Source of the DNA: Saccharothrix sp. HUAS TT1
Lineage (GTDB): Bacteria; Actinomycetota; Actinomycetes; Mycobacteriales; Pseudonocardiaceae
Direction of reading: 5' to 3'
DNA length: 64,000 bases
NCBI RefSeq assembly: GCF_040744945.1
Contig: NZ_CP160453.1
Location: 3,968,001 to 4,032,000, forward strand
Part shown: piece after piece, positions 50,101 through 64,000 of the stretch
Layout: every line of letters begins with the position of its first letter
Position numbering within the stretch: the stretch's first letter is position 1
Translations under genes and position numbers: made by a program
The notes under the pieces: model-generated
Seen by the model: the letters and a program-made list of their open reading frames with translations, nothing else
What the model was told of the DNA's origin: nothing
The model's database searches: none

Positions 50101-53100
50101 CCGATGTGGCCGAGCGGCGGCCTGCAGATCGGCGACGTGCGGGACACGGCGGCGCTGCACCTGGCGCTGCTGTCCCCGGACGCCGCCGCGCCGGGTTCTG
50201 AGGGCAGGCACTTCGGCCCCGGGCACTACCTCACCACCTCGGAGTACCTGGACGGGATCAGGGAGGTCACCGGGCGCTCGCTGCCGGCGGTCTTCCTGCC
50301 CGCCGCGATGATGACGCCCGTCGGCCGGTTCGTCGACCTGGTGCAGCCCGCCTGGCCGTGGCACATCCCCGCCGAGTACGGGGCCATCGCCACGGTCGGC
50401 GCGGCGGTCCGGGTCGACCCGGCCGCGAGCACGCTCGACCTCAAGCCCCGACCCTTCACCGACACGGTGGCCGACACCGTGCGGTGGCTCGCCGACACCG
50501 GAGCGGTGACCGAACGCCAGGCAGGCCGGCTGTGACCACATCAGAGATCGACCACGTCGACGGGCGCCCGGGCTTCCGGCCCGAGCCGCCCGCCCGCACC
50601 ATGGCGCTGCTCCGGGAGCGCAACGACGACCTGCGCGACCGCGCGGTGGCCAACACCGAGGCGGAAGCGCGGCAGCGGGCGCTGGGCAAGCGCACCGCCC
50701 GCGAGCGGCTGGACCTGTTGCTGGACAAGGGTTCCTTCACCGAGGTCGAGCTGTACCGGCGGCACCAGGCGCACGGGTTGAAGGTGTCCGACCACCGCCC
50801 GCACACCGACGGCGTGGTGGCGGGCTCGGGCACCATCGACGGGCGGCGGGTGTACGTCTACGCGCAGGACTTCACCATCTTCGGCGGCTCGCTCGGCCAG
50901 GCGCACGCGGCGAAGATCCACAAGGTGATGGACATGGCCGTCGACACCGGCTCGCCCATCATCGCCCTCAACGACAGCGGCGGCGCGCGCATCCAGGAGG
51001 GCGTGATGGCGCTGGACGGCTACGGCGGCATCTTCCGCCGCCAGGTGGCCGCGTCCGGCGTCATCCCGCAGATCGCGGTGGTGCTCGGGCCGTCCGCGGG
51101 CGGCGCCGCGTACTCGCCCGCGCTGGCGGACTTCACGTTCATGGTCCGCGGCACCGCCCAGATGTACCTGACCGGCCCGGACGTGGTGCAGGCCGTGTCG
51201 GGGGAGAAGGTCAGCCACGACGAGCTGGGCGGCGCGTCGGTGCACGGCGAGCTGTCGGGCGTGGCGTCGTTCGTGCACGACGACGAGGAGTCGTGCCTGG
51301 AGGACGTCCGCTACCTGGTGTCGATGCTGCCGTCGAACAACCTGGAGCCGCCGCCCGCCCACGAGCCCGTGGGCGCGGTGGACGACGTGCGGCCCGAGTT
51401 CGCCTCGATCGTGCCCGTGGAGCCGAACAAGCCCTACGACATGCGCGGGCTGGTCGAGGAGTTGGTGGACGACGGGGAGTTCCTGGAGGTCCACGAGAGG
51501 TGGGCGCGCAACGTCGTGGTGGCGTTCGGCCGGATCGACGGCGCGGTCGTCGGTCTGGTCGGCAACCAGCCGGTGGTGTCCGCGGGCGTGCTGGACATCG
51601 AGGCGTCCCAGAAGGCCGCGCGGTTCGTGCGGTTCTGCGACGCGTTCGGCATCCCGCTGGTGTCCCTGGTGGACGTGCCCGGCTTCCTGCCGGGGACGGC
51701 GCAGGAGCACGCGGGCGTGATCCGGCACGGCGCGAAGCTGCTGTACGCCTACTGCGAGGCGACCGTGCCCCGCATCCAGGTGATCGTGCGCAAGGCGTAC
51801 GGCGGCGCGTACATCGTGATGGACTCCCGCTCCATCGGGACGGACCTGTCGCTGGCGTGGCCGACGAACGAGATCGCGGTGATGGGCGCCGAGGGCGCGG
51901 TGAACGTCATCTTCCGCAAGGAGCTGGCCGCGGCGGCGGACCCGGACGCGCTGCGGGCGGAGCTGCTGGTCGAGTACTCGGAGCAGCTGGTGCACCCGTA
52001 CTACGCGGCCGAGCGGGGGCTGGTCGACGACGTGATCGACCCGTCGCACACCCGGTCGGCGGTGGCGCGGGGGTTGGCGATGCTGCGCAACAAGCGCCGC
52101 CCGGCGCCGGCGCGCAAGCACGGCAACGTGCCGCTGTAGTCGTCGCGGGACAACGGCGCTCCGTCCTCCTCGGGCGGGGCGCCGTTCGTCGTGCGGCGCC
52201 AACCGGGGCGGTACGGCGGGCGGCGCGCGTACCACCCCGGTGGTAGGCGGGCGGGGGATCGCGGCAACTCCGGCATGACGACGCGGGGCCGGTCGCGTCC
52301 CTACGCTGCGGCCGCAACCGTTTCCGAGCTAAGGAACCCCCATGCAGGCACTCGCCGCCGTCGACGTCCTCTACTTCAGCGCCGGTCGGGCCACGGCCAC
52401 CACCGCCGGCGTGCTGGGCCTGGTCGGCCTCGTGGTCGGCGGGCTGGCCCTGGCCCGACCCCGCGGCCGGTTCGGCTCCGGTCGGCTCGGGCCGGTGCTG
52501 GCCCTGGGGGCGGGGGTGGTGGGCATGGCGCTCGGCGCGGTGGTCGTGGCCACTTCGGACAGCGGGATCGGCACGGGGAACGGTCGCGGCGGCGCTTACG
52601 TGGCGCTGGTGGTGGGCCTGGTGGCGGTGGTCCTGGGTGGGCTGGCGCTGACCCGGTCGCGCCGGGTGGCGGGCTGACGGTGTGGCGTGGCCGGGTGGCC
52701 GCCCCGGTCAGCCGGCGAGCCAGCCCGGCAGGGTCAGGCCCGACTCGTAGGCGAGGATCACCAGCTGCGCCCGGTCGCGGACCCCGGTCTTGGTCATGAT
52801 CCGGCTGACGTGGGTCTTGGCGGTGGCCGGGCTCAGCACCAGCCGGGCCGCGATCTCGTCGTTCGACAGGCCCGCCGCGACCAGGGCCATCACCTCGCGC
52901 TCCCGCTCGGTGAGCGCGCTCAACCGCGGTCCCGGGTCCGGGTGGGCGGCCCGTGCGGCGAACTCGGCGATCAGGCGCCGGGTGATCGCCGGCGCGATCA
53001 GCGCGTCACCGCGGGCCACCACCCGGACGCCGTGGATCAGCTCGGCCGGCTCGGTGTCCTTCACCAGGAACCCGCTCGCGCCCGCGCGCAGCGCGCCGTG

Positions 53101-56100
53101 GACGTAGTCGTCCAGGTCGAACGTGGTCAGGATGACGACCCGGGCGTCCGTGCTCGCGGTGATCTCCCTGGTGGCGGCCAGGCCGTCCAGCGCGGGCATC
53201 CGGACGTCCATCAGCACGACGTCCGGCCGCAGCCGCCGGGCCAGCCGCACGGCCTCCGCCCCGTCACCCGCCTCGCCGACCACGCCGATGCCGTCCTCGC
53301 CGTCCAGGATCGAGCGGAAGCCGGCGCGGACCAGGTTCTGGTCGTCGGCGAGCAGCACCCGGATCACGCCCGCGCCCCCAGCGGCAGCCGCGCCCGCACC
53401 CGGAAGCCGCCGCCCGGGCCGCGGCCCGCGGTCAGCGAGCCGCCCAGCGCCTGGGCCCGCTCGCGCATCCCGAGGATGCCGTTGCCCGGCTCGCCCGGCT
53501 CGCCCGCGCCGTCGTCCTCGACCTCCACCACGACGTCCTCCCGCTCGGGTCGGACCCGGACCACGGCGGTGGTCGCGCCGGCGTGCCGCGCCACGTTGGT
53601 CAGCGCCTCCTGCACGATCCGGTACGCCGCCAGGTCCACCTCCGGCGGCAGGGGGCGGGTCTCGGCCAGCTCGGTGCGGATCGCCAGCCCGGACCGCCCG
53701 GCCGTCGTGACGAGGTCGGCCAGGCGGTCCAGGCCGGGCCTCGCACCGTCCTGCTGCCGCAGCACGCCCAGCGCGGTGCGCAACTCGCGCAGCGTCTCCT
53801 TGCTCGTCTGCTTGATCGCGGTCAGCGCCTGCTCGGTCCGGTCCGGGTCCGGGCGGTGCAGCGCGGCACTGGCCTGCACGTTGATCAGCGACAGGTGGTG
53901 CCCGACCACGTCGTGCAGCTCGCGGGCGATGCGCAACCGCTCCTCGGTGGCCCGCCGCCGCGCCTCCTCCTCCACCCGCCGCTCGGCCGCCGCCGCCCGC
54001 GCCCGCGCCTCGGCGAGGTAGGCGCGGCGGTTGCGCGTCACGCCGACGATCACCGCGACGAGCCAGCCCGCGTGCAGCAGCGTCGCCCCGTTCATCGAGT
54101 CGCCGGCCGGGTCGAAGTCGTCGGCCAGGGCGAACGCGACCACCGACGCCGCGCCGAGCCCGATGGCGACCGCCAGGTGGCCCTCGTCCACCAGCGTGTA
54201 CAGCGCCACGACGAAGACCAGCATGATCGGGCCGGGCTGGTGCAGCAGCGCCCCGTACCCGGCGATGGCGGCCAGCGCCAGCACGCCGACCGGCACCGGG
54301 CGCCGCCTCCGCCACCACAGCGCGGCGGAGGAGAGCAGCACGACCGGCAGCGCGGCCCACTCGGCGGCCGTGTCGACGCCGTGCGACTGCACCAGCAGGC
54401 CGACCAGGGCGACCAGGCCGACGCCGGGCGCCAGCGCCGCGTCCGCGGTCCGCCCCCTCGCCATGCGCCGCAGCCTAGCCCGCCGGTGGTGAGTCGATCG
54501 TGAGCCGCCCCACCACCGGGGGGCTCGCCTTGACGGCGTTCCATAACGCCGCTATAAATAGTAGTAAGACAGTGTTATGGAACGCTTGGACGGGGTGATG
54601 GGCGTGGTCGCGTCGGTGCGGGAAGTCGCGGAGGCGCTGGTGGTGCGGGGTGCGCTGCCCGGCGCGGTGGACGGTGCGCTCGTATGGTCCGGCAGGTACG
54701 GCGTCTCGGGCGTCCAGCTCGGGCCGGACGGCGCGCGGTGGTACCGCGGCGCCCGGCCGGCCGCGCTCGCGCCCGCCGACCGGCCCGCCGGCGCCACGAT
54801 GGCCCGCCCGGTGTTCGACGGCGAGGTCTGGCACACGGCCATGTCGCACCCCGACCTCGGGTACGCCGAGCACGTCCAGCTCGGCCCGGACGGCGAGGTG
54901 CTGCGCGCCGAGCCGTTCCCGCTGGACGGCGCGCCCCGGATGCGCGCGGTCGGGGTCACGGAGCGCTTCGTCGTGGTCTTCGACTCGGCGCCCCGCTACA
55001 GCCGCGCGGCCGACCTGGTCGGCCTGCGCGACCCGTACTCCGGTCCCGCCACCGGCCCAGCCCGGATCGGCCTGCTCGCCTACGGCCGGCCGCACTGGTT
55101 CGAGGTCGGCGAGGGCGAGGTCCTGTCGCTGGTCAACGCCTACGAAGACCTCGGCCGCGTGGTCGTGGACGCCATCTGGGCGCCGGGCGTGCTGCGCCGG
55201 CACGTGCTCGACCTCGCCACCGGCGGCGTGCGCCGGATCGACCTGCCCGCGATGGACGTCGCCCGCGTGGACGACCGCCTGACCGGCCGCCGGCACCGCC
55301 ACGTCTTCGGCGCGGCGGGCACCGCGATCGTCCGCCACGACGTGGCGTTCGGCTGCACGTGGCGGCGGGAGGTCGGCGTCGTGCCCGGCCAGCCGGTGTT
55401 CGTGCCGCGCGGCGAGGAGGAGGGCGAGGGCTGGGTGGTCGCCACGGCCGGCGACCGGGTGCTGGTGCTGGACGCGGCCGACCTGGCGGGCCGGCCGGTC
55501 GCGGTGGTGGAGCTGCCGTTCGCGGTGCCCGCCTCGCGCCAGGCCGCCTGGCTCCCCGGCCACCGCGCCGCCTAGGGCCGGGCCCGGTTGCCGGCCGTTC
55601 CCGCTCGCGCCTACCTTGGTGACCGGTGGCGAGCGACCCGCCCTCGACGGGCGCGTCGCCCTTCGGCCCCTCTGACCTGCGTGAACGGGCAATGGCGAGG
55701 ACTCCGCCGCAGGGGTACCATAGGGAACCACCCCTAACATGGCAACGACGAGGGAACCGTGCAACGAACTGCTGCCGAGACCCGGTCCCACGTACTCCAG
55801 GTGGCCGGAGACCTGTTCTACAAGAAGGGCATCCGAGCCACGGGTGTCGACCTCGTCGCGGCCGAGGCCGGTGTCGCGCCGACCACCCTCTACCGGCTGT
55901 TCTCCTCCAAGGACCAGCTGATCGGCGCCTACATCGAGCAAGCCGACTACGACTTCCGGCGCCGGTTCGACGAGGCCGTCGAGGGCGCGGGTCCCGATCC
56001 GCGCGACCAGCTCCTGGCGGTCTTCGACATCGTCTCCGAGCAGGTGGCGGCCACCACGTTCCGCGGCTGCACCTTCCAGATGTTGCTGGCCGAGTTCCCC

Positions 56101-59100
56101 GAGACGGACCTGCCCGCGCACCGCAACGCCGTCACGGCGAAGTCGTGGACCAGGGACCGGATCGGCGAGATGACCGCGTGCCTCGACGTCGAGGACCCGG
56201 AAGAGGTGGCCGACCACCTCATGCTGGTGTTCGACGGCGTGCACGCCTCGGGTCAGTCGTTCGGCCCGAACGGTCCCGCGAAGCAGGCACGGCGCCTGGC
56301 CGAGACGATCCTGTCGACCGCCGCGCCGCGGTCGAACGGTTCCTGACCGGCGTCCGTGCCCCCCTGTGGCCGTGCGGTCGCCGACGCGGGTGGCGTCGGC
56401 GTCCCGCGGTCGCCTGCCGACCACGCCCCCGGGCCGGTTCCCGCACCTGGCGGATGAATTGTCAAGTGCCCAGGTCGGAACGCCTTCGGGAAAATGCGGT
56501 CACTTTCCCGCGACCTCCCCGTCACCGGGCGTGAAATTCTCGGAATGATTGAGCCGCTTTCCCTTCGCGGCTGTTCACCCCGCATGATCGCCGGTATTCT
56601 ACTGGCGATCACCCGAATGCGCTTCGCGGAACGTCGCGGCCGGTGCCGCGCGCCCGTTCCGCGACGGCGCTCGCGTCGGTGCCGGAGGGGACAGAGGTGG
56701 CATGGTGAAAAGCTTCGACCGGTTTCGCAGGGTTGTCGTCGTCGGAGCGGGACTGGCCGGTACCGCTACCGCCATCCGCCTCCTCCGGTTCGCCCGCGAG
56801 CCATTACAGGTGGTGCTCCTGGAGCGGCGCCCCGACTACCGCAGTTCCGGTGTGGCGTACCAGCGCGACAGCAACCACTGGTACCACGTGTTCAACATCC
56901 AGGCGGGCCGCATGTCGGCATTCCGGGAGGACGTGGACGACTTCGTCGGTTGGGCCAATCGCGAGGCCGACCGGTCGGACTGGCCCGACGAGTGGCGGAA
57001 CTTCGAGTTCACCGAGTCCGGCCCCGCGCCGCGGCGGATCTACCACGACTACCTGGAGAGCCGGCTGGCCGAGGCCGTCCGCGAGGCGGCGCCGGGCGTG
57101 ACGCTGGTCGAGACCGACGGTGAAGCGGTCGACATCGAGGTCTTCGCAGATCACGCGCGGGTCGTCGTGGCGGGGCCGGCGACGGCGCCCGACGGCGCCG
57201 AGGCCGGGCCGACCACCCTGGAAGCCGATCACGTCGTGCTCGCGACCGGGCTGGAGGTCAAGCACCCGGCATTCGCCGCCGACGTCCTCGACCACCCCGC
57301 TTTCGTGCGCAACCCGTATTCCGAGAGCGGTGTCGAGCGCGTTCTCGGCGTCCACCGGGACGGTGTCGTCGCCGTCATCGGCACGCTGCTCAGCGCGTAC
57401 GACTCGGCGACGGTCCTGCTGCGCCGCGGCCACCAGGGCCGGATCCACCTGATCTCCGGTTCCGGCCTGACGCCGCGCACCTATCCGGACGACCACCGGC
57501 ACCTGGTTTTCGAACTGCCGCCGCCGCAACTCCTCCGCGACACCTGGGAAGGCCGCGAGGAATTCGTCCGCCGATTCCGCGAAGAATGGGAACGCGCCTG
57601 CGCGATGGTCACCGCCGACCACCCGGGAATTTCTCCGGTGGTCGTGACGGAACGGGTCGCAAAAGCGTGGGAACCCTACCTCCCGGCGGTCATGGAACGG
57701 ATTCCGACGGACGAGCTGCGCGCGTTGCTCGACGGCTACGGGACGCTGCTCGCGGTATTGCGGGTGAGCGCCATGGCGTACACCACGAACGTGGTCGACT
57801 CGGCCATGGGCGAAGGCGGCCGGGTGGTGCTCACCAACGGCCGGGTGCAGCGGATCGACGACACCGGCAGAGGCACGCTGGAGTTGACCGTCGCGGGCCC
57901 GGATTCGACGGTGACCGTCGAGGCAGACCTGGTCGTGTCGAACTTCGGCCGCGAGTCGAACTACGAGCGCGCCGACTCGGCGCTGTGGTCGAGCCTGCTG
58001 CGCAAGGGCCTCGCGGTCGCCCACCGGCGCACCGGGCGCGGCGTCGAGGTGGACCCGTGCGGCCGGCTGCTCGGCCCGGACGGCACGCCGTCCGGCCCCA
58101 TCTCGGTGGTCGGCAGCCCGCGCGAGGGCGACGAGATCGTCCGCAACGGGCGGACCGGCGCGTTCACCTTCAACCTCGCCGCGATCAAGAACCACTCGGT
58201 CGAGGTGGCGGCCACCACCCTGCACCGGCTGGAGAACTGCTACGACGACCGCGCCACCGAGGTCGCGGCGTCGCTGGCCGAAGCGCCGAACCCCGAGGTG
58301 CGCGAGGCCGTGTCCCGCGCGGTCATGCTCGACGTCCGCCGGATGGCCACCCGGCGGCTGGACGACCGGCTCGCGCTGGCGACCCGGTTGGAGGGCGACC
58401 TGCGGCGCGTCCGCGACGTGGTGAGCCGGGACGGCGGGTCGCCGCCGACCGACCGCGCGTTGCGGTTCGCCGTCAACGCCGCCGCCACGGCGAAGCTGAC
58501 CGACCTCTCGGTGACCCCGCGCGACCTCCGGCTCGGACTCGGGTTGGAGGGCTCGGCGGAACCGGTCGCCTGATCCGATTCCCCTTACCACCGATCATTT
58601 GTAGCGCGCGGCCGGCGGAGGCGACTACTTCGTGATTGCGCAGCCGACCACGACGGGGCGGACCGGTCCCGCCCGTCGCGAATCGGCTCGAACGGACCAC
58701 CACCTCGCACTGGAGAAGATGCGCGGCGGCTCCGGGTGCTGCGACGCTCGTGCCATGGCTCGCCATGTTCGACGCAAACCCGGGGCCGACGTCGCGCGTG
58801 CCGACGTCGGCCCCGGCGGTCGGCGCGAAGGCCGACTCGTTCGCCCTGTCCGCGCACGGAACGGATTCGGTAGGAGGATGCCGTGAGCCCGCGCGAGATT
58901 CCCGGAGTCCTGCTCGTCGGTTCGCCGTCGACGAGCGTTCGCGGCATCTCCAACCACACCGGGAGACCGCTGCCCGGTTCGGTGCTGGTGGTGGAAGCGC
59001 TCGGCCCCGAGCTGTACGACACCATCGTCAAGTCCGCCGCGGTGATCTGCTCCAGCGGCGGCCGGACCGGACACATGGAATCGCTTTGCCGCTCACGCGG

Positions 59101-62100
59101 AATTCCGGTGCTCAGGGTCCCGAACGCCGAACTCGCCGGAATCGTCGGTCAGGTGACCGTGCGAACGGATCGCGAGTCGGTCACCCTGGGGGAGCACGAA
59201 CCCGTGGCGTCGTCGGCGGAATTCCCCGTCGTCACGCCGGACGACCTGCGCTCGGTCTGCGTGGTCATCGCCGACGCGACCGACATCCAGTCGACCAACG
59301 CGATCAGCCCGCGGGTCGACCAGGTGACGTCGTTCTTCATCCGCGAGGAGTTCGTCTGCCTCTCGTCCGGCCTCAGCCCGCTCGACGCCCTGCGCGCCGG
59401 CGTGCCCGAGGCCGAGCGCTACGGCGCGGCCATCGGCGCGGAGCTGTGCGCCATCGTGAAGGAGCTGCTGCCGGGCCAGCGCCTGGTGATGCGGCTGCTC
59501 GACCTCAGGTCGGACGACGCCGCGCAGATCACCACGGTGGTCGACGTCGACCACGAGGACAACCCGGAGCTCGGCCTGCACGGCGCGCGGTGGCTGCTGC
59601 ACGAGCCGTACTACCCGCACGCGTTCGCGGCGTTGCGGGCGCACGTCCGGGAGCACCTGGGCCCCGACGCGGGCCGGGTGAGCTTCGCGGTGCCGTTCAT
59701 CAACGACCAGGACGAGTTCCTGCGGTTGCGGGAGCGGCTGGACCTGCCCGACGACGTGCCGCTGTCGGTCTTCGTCGAGACACCGGCCGCGGTGCACTCG
59801 GCGGCCGGGTTCTGCGCCGCCGGCGCCAGCGAGATCTTCATGGGCACCAAGGACCTGACCCAGTTCTACCTCGCCGCGGACCGGGGCAACCACCGGGTCG
59901 CGTCCTCGTACCAGACCCGGCACCCCGCCGTGCTGTCCGGGCTGCGGCAGTCGGTCGAGGCGGGTCGCGAGGCCGGGGTCCCGGTGCACGTGTTCGCGCT
60001 CGGCGGGGACGTGGGCCACTACCTGAAGCACCTGCCCGCGGACCGGTTCATGATGTGCACGGCCGAACTGCGACAACTCGCCGAGGAGGCCCGCGCGCGG
60101 TGACCCGGCGGGCGAGGCGGGCCCCCGACCCGCCTCGCCCGCCCTCTATCATCCGGTGGGTGACCGCCTACGACGATCTTGACGCGTTCGAGCACCTGGA
60201 CACCTCGGCGCTGCCGCCCCGGCAGCAGCGGATCCTGGTGGCGATCCGGGACTGGGTCGTCCGGCACGGCTACTCGCCGAGCACCCGGCAGATCGGCGAC
60301 GCGGTCGGCCTGCGGTCGGCGTCCTCGGTGTCGAAGCACCTGGCCGCCCTGGAGGAGAAGGGTTTCCTCCGGCGCGGCGGGACGGTGTCGCGGCCGATCG
60401 ACGTGCGGCTGTTCCTGCGCGAGCCGGCGGACCGCGAGCCGTCCGACTCGGTGCCGGTGCCGGTGGTCGGCCACATCGCGGCGGGCAGCCCGATCGCGGC
60501 CGAGGAGCACGTGGACGACGTGCTGACGCTGCCGCGCGGGCTCACCGGCCGCGGCACCGTCTTCGGCCTGCGGGTGCGCGGCGACTCGATGGTGGACGCC
60601 GCGATCTGCGACGGCGACATCGTCGTCGTGCGGCAGCAGCAGGAGGCCCACTCGGGCCAGATCGTCGCCGCGATGATCGACGGCGAGGCCACCGTGAAGG
60701 TCTACCGCCGGCGCAACGGCCACGTGGTCCTGGAGCCGCGCAACCGGTCCTACCGGGACATCGACGGCGACCGGGCGGTCGTGCTCGGCGTCGTCACCTC
60801 GGTGCTGCGCAGCGTCTGACGCTCAGTCGGCGGGGCCGCGCAGCATCAGCACCACCCGCAGCACGTGCTCGACGGCGGAGGGGAAGGCCGCGCCCCGCAG
60901 CTCGCCGCGGGTGGCGAGGTTGCGCGCGGCGAAGTCGAGCATCCGGTCCGGCCCGACCCGCCGGACCACCAGCGCGGCGATCTCCTCCAGGTCGAGACCG
61001 GGGTTGTCCAGCCGGGTCAGGGCGAACTCGACCACCAGCTCCTCGTCCGTCACAGCCACTCCTCCCGACCCCGTCGAGCGTAGTTCAGCGCGACGTCGGG
61101 GACCTCTTCACCGCTGCCCCGGTCAGCGGGTCGGGGGCGGGTCCAGGTCCTTCGGCGGCGGTGCGGTCCGCCGGTCGACGGGCGGCAGCGAGCCGGAGTG
61201 GGTGGGCGGCACGACGGCCGGGCCGGCGTCGACGGTGAACGACATGCCCGGGTAGCGGGCCTCCAGCCGCTCCCGCACGCCGGCGGGGTCGCTCGTCGTC
61301 CGCACCTCGACGCCCGAACCGTCCACGGCCGGGCCCATCGTGACGATGCGGACGCCGAGGTCGCGCCAGTGCGCCTCGTCCGCCTCGATCCGCCGCACGG
61401 CGGCCACCATCTCGACCAGCGTGTGCTCGGCGTCGCGGAAGATCACCTGGACGTGTGGCGCCAACCGGGTGACTTCGGCGTCCAGCCGCGGATCGGGGCG
61501 GCGGTGGACCACCAGCGCGGGTTCGTCGTGCCGCACCTCCAGGCCCGCGAAGGAGTCCGCGAACCGCTCCTCCAGCACGGGTTGGACGAGCGCGGCGGCG
61601 GTGTCGAGCGCCGGGGCGCCGACCGGGGTCGACGTGGCGGTCGTCGTGGCGGCCGGGTCGCCGGGCCCGGTGGCGGTCCGCGCGCCGCAGGAGGCCACGA
61701 CCAGGCCGAGGAGCGCGGCGAGCACCGCCGTCACGACGGCCGGCGCGTGCGTGCTGTGGGGCTTCACACCGCTAGGACGGAAACCGGCCGCCTCCCGGTT
61801 GCCCGGGGTCGTCCCGCCCGCCCCGCCGAACCCGCCGAACCCGGCACGACCTTCGAGCCGCCGCACCCCCCTGCTCACCAGCGGGGTGACACGAGGTAAC
61901 GCCCACCGGCCCGGACCGATGCACGCCGTGTGCCGATGACCGACCTGACCACCCTCGTGCCGCCCGCCTGGCTGACACCGACCGCACCGCGCGTGACCGC
62001 CGTCGCCGGGCACCCGGTCGAGATCCGCGCGGACTGGTGGCGCCGGGGGATCACCTCCCGCGGCCTGCCCGGCACGCCGCCACCGGGCCCGAGCCTCACC

Positions 62101-64000
62101 CGCGCCGACGTGTGGGCGTCGACCGACGACGTGTTCACGCTGCTCTGGCGGACCCTGGCGTGGGGGTCGGGCCGCTACCTCCGGCAGAACGCCCGCAGGC
62201 TGACCGGCATCGCCGCCGACGTGCCGCGGGCGCGGCGCCTGCTGGTCGAGGCCGCCGAGGCAGCCCGGCACGACGCGGCCGGGGCGTACTCGGTGCTGTG
62301 GTCGGACGGGCGCGGCGCGCTGCCGGGGCTCGGCCCGTCGTTCCTCACGAAGTTCCTGCACTTCGCCGGCGGCGGCGCGCCGGAGCACCCGTGCCTCATC
62401 CTCGACCGGGTGGTGGCCGCCGCCCTCCGTGATCACTGCGGCTGGACCTCGCTGCACGGCGGGGGCCAGTGGCCCGCTCGGACCTACGCGCGCTACTGCG
62501 ACCTGCTCGCCCGGTGGGCGGAGGACCTGGATCGCGCTCCGGACGAGCTGGAGCACGCCCTCTTCACCGGCACAGGCGGCGGGTGAGCAGGGCCGCGCCG
62601 GAGCCCAGCAGCGCGCCGCCCAGGACGTCGGTCGGCCAGTGCACGCGGGTGCGGAGGCGGGAGTAGGCGACCAGGGCGGCCGGCGGGGTCAGCAGGGCGC
62701 CGAGGGCCGGGGCTCCCAGGGCGATCGCGGTGGCGAACGCCGCCGTGGAGGCGGCGTGGGCCGAGGGGAAGGCGGAGGACGAGGGGTGTTCGGGCAGGGC
62801 CCGACGGGCAGGCACGTCGGCGACATCGGGGCGGCGGCGGTGGACGAGGTGGCCGAGCAGGTGGCCCGCGGTGGTGGCGGCGGCGACCGCGATCACGCCG
62901 TGGCGCGCGGCGCGACGGGTGACTCCGGGGCGCAGGGCCAGCAGGCCGGCGATGGCCGGCCACAGGCCGCTCGCGCGGGCGGCCAGGCTGACGGCGACCA
63001 CCGCGGGCGACGGCCGGTCGAGGGGGAGCAGGACGTCGGTGCAGACGACCTCGGCCTCCAGCCGGCCCGCGAACCGCTGCGGCGCGGCGAGCGGTTCCGG
63101 CAGGTCGGGTGCGTTCACCGGGATCACGACGCGCAGCTCACAGCCGGAGGTCGGCGCCTCACCCCGCGGGCCGCCGAAGGCGCTCGGCGGCCAGCCTGCC
63201 GGAGATCAGCACCGGCGGGATGCCCACGCCCGGCGTGGTGCCGCTGCCCGCCAGCACCACGTTCCCCTCCCGGAACGGGAGGTTGCGCGGCCGGAACGGG
63301 CCGGTCTGGCCGAACGTGTGCGCGGCCGAGAACGGCGTGCCCGCCGCCTGCCCGTCCCGGGCCCAGTCCGCCGGCGTCGTCACGGACAGCACCTCGGCGC
63401 CCGGGTCGACCAACTTGCGCGAGACCACCTCCTCGACCACCTCCGCCGCGTACCGGGGGCCGACCGAGTCCCACCGGATCGCGCCCGCCTCCAGGTTCGG
63501 GCACGGCGCCAGCAGGTACTGCAGGTGCCGCCCCTCCGGCGCGAGCCGCGGATCGGTCACCGTCGGCGTGGTGAGCAGCAGCGACGGGTCGCTCATCAAC
63601 CGCCCCCGCCGGATGATCTCCTCGAACGTGCCCTCCCACTCGGAGCCGAACGAGATGGTGTGGTGCGCCGTCCCGTCCACCACCCGCGGCGAGCTGAGGT
63701 GCACCACCACCGCGGACGGCGACCAGCGCAGCGGGCGCACCCGCCGCGGCCGGCCGCGCAGCAACCGGGTGCTCTGCGCCGGGCCCGTGGCGAGCACCAC
63801 CGCGTCGCAGGGGAAGCGGTCGGTCGTGGTGCGGACCGCGGCGACCCGCGAGCCGGTGCGCTCCAGCGAGACGACCTCGGTGTCGTAGTGGAACCGCACG
63901 CCGGCCGCCGCCGCCACGTCGGCCAGCGCCTGCGGCACCGCCCGCATGCCGCCGCGCGGGAACCAGACGCCGGCCACCGTGTCCATGTAGGCGATCACGC

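Overview
This window looks like chromosomal DNA of a high-GC filamentous actinomycete. It is GC-rich throughout, has many GTG and a few TTG starts, GTGA/ATGA overlaps inside operons, rare TTA codons and Streptomyces-type regulators. The gene mix would fit Pseudonocardiales (Saccharothrix, Actinosynnema, Lentzea), but that placement is an inference and was not tested.

Left flank (1-11565): an arabinan/arabino-oligosaccharide block. It holds a DoxX-like protein, an MFS exporter divergent from a LacI repressor, a lipoprotein-permease-permease-DUF624 ABC operon, two secreted GH43 enzymes (one with a C-terminal arabinose-binding domain) and an RbsD/FucU-type mutarotase. Two sets of LacI-style palindromes mark the promoters. 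A VOC protein and an AlkZ-like winged-helix protein (11227-12835) lead into the next region.

Centre (about 12.8-52.1 kb): a biosynthetic gene cluster of the enediyne type. The core is an iterative enediyne polyketide synthase (KS-AT-ACP-KR-DH-PPTase) followed by a hot-dog thioesterase, a flavin reductase, an NAD(P)-dependent epimerase-like protein and an acyl-CoA carboxylase beta subunit, in one apparent operon. The other three members of the conserved enediyne cassette are present but split: UnbV and UnbU sit at 18.3-21.3 kb, and the full-length UnbL (DUF1702) is 13 kb away next to a P450. A 118-residue internally deleted UnbL remnant still overlaps the start of unbV. Tailoring candidates are the P450, a GMC oxidoreductase, SDRs, two AhpD-like proteins, an ABC1/UbiB kinase, a MetE-like protein, a DUF899 thioredoxin-fold protein and a 4-coumarate-CoA ligase/hydroxycinnamoyl-CoA hydratase-lyase pair. 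No glycosyltransferase, deoxysugar gene, halogenase or apoprotein gene is visible, so the product would differ from the well-known glycosylated enediynes.

Regulation inside the cluster: a TetR with two operator-like sites, one of which recurs exactly in the PKS promoter; three paralogous regulators with an N-terminal AraC domain and an unusual C-terminal domain (one carries a TTA codon); and an HxlR/SCP2 regulator.

Right flank (52.2-64 kb): a small membrane protein, a two-component system, a carotenoid-oxygenase-like protein that has lost most iron ligands and has a striking operator, a TetR, a TTA-containing FAD/NAD(P) protein next to an unusual PEP-utilising protein, LexA, a lipoprotein, an OGG-fold protein, a PAP2 phosphatase and the C-terminal part of a phytoene desaturase running off the end. 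These last genes may be outside the cluster.
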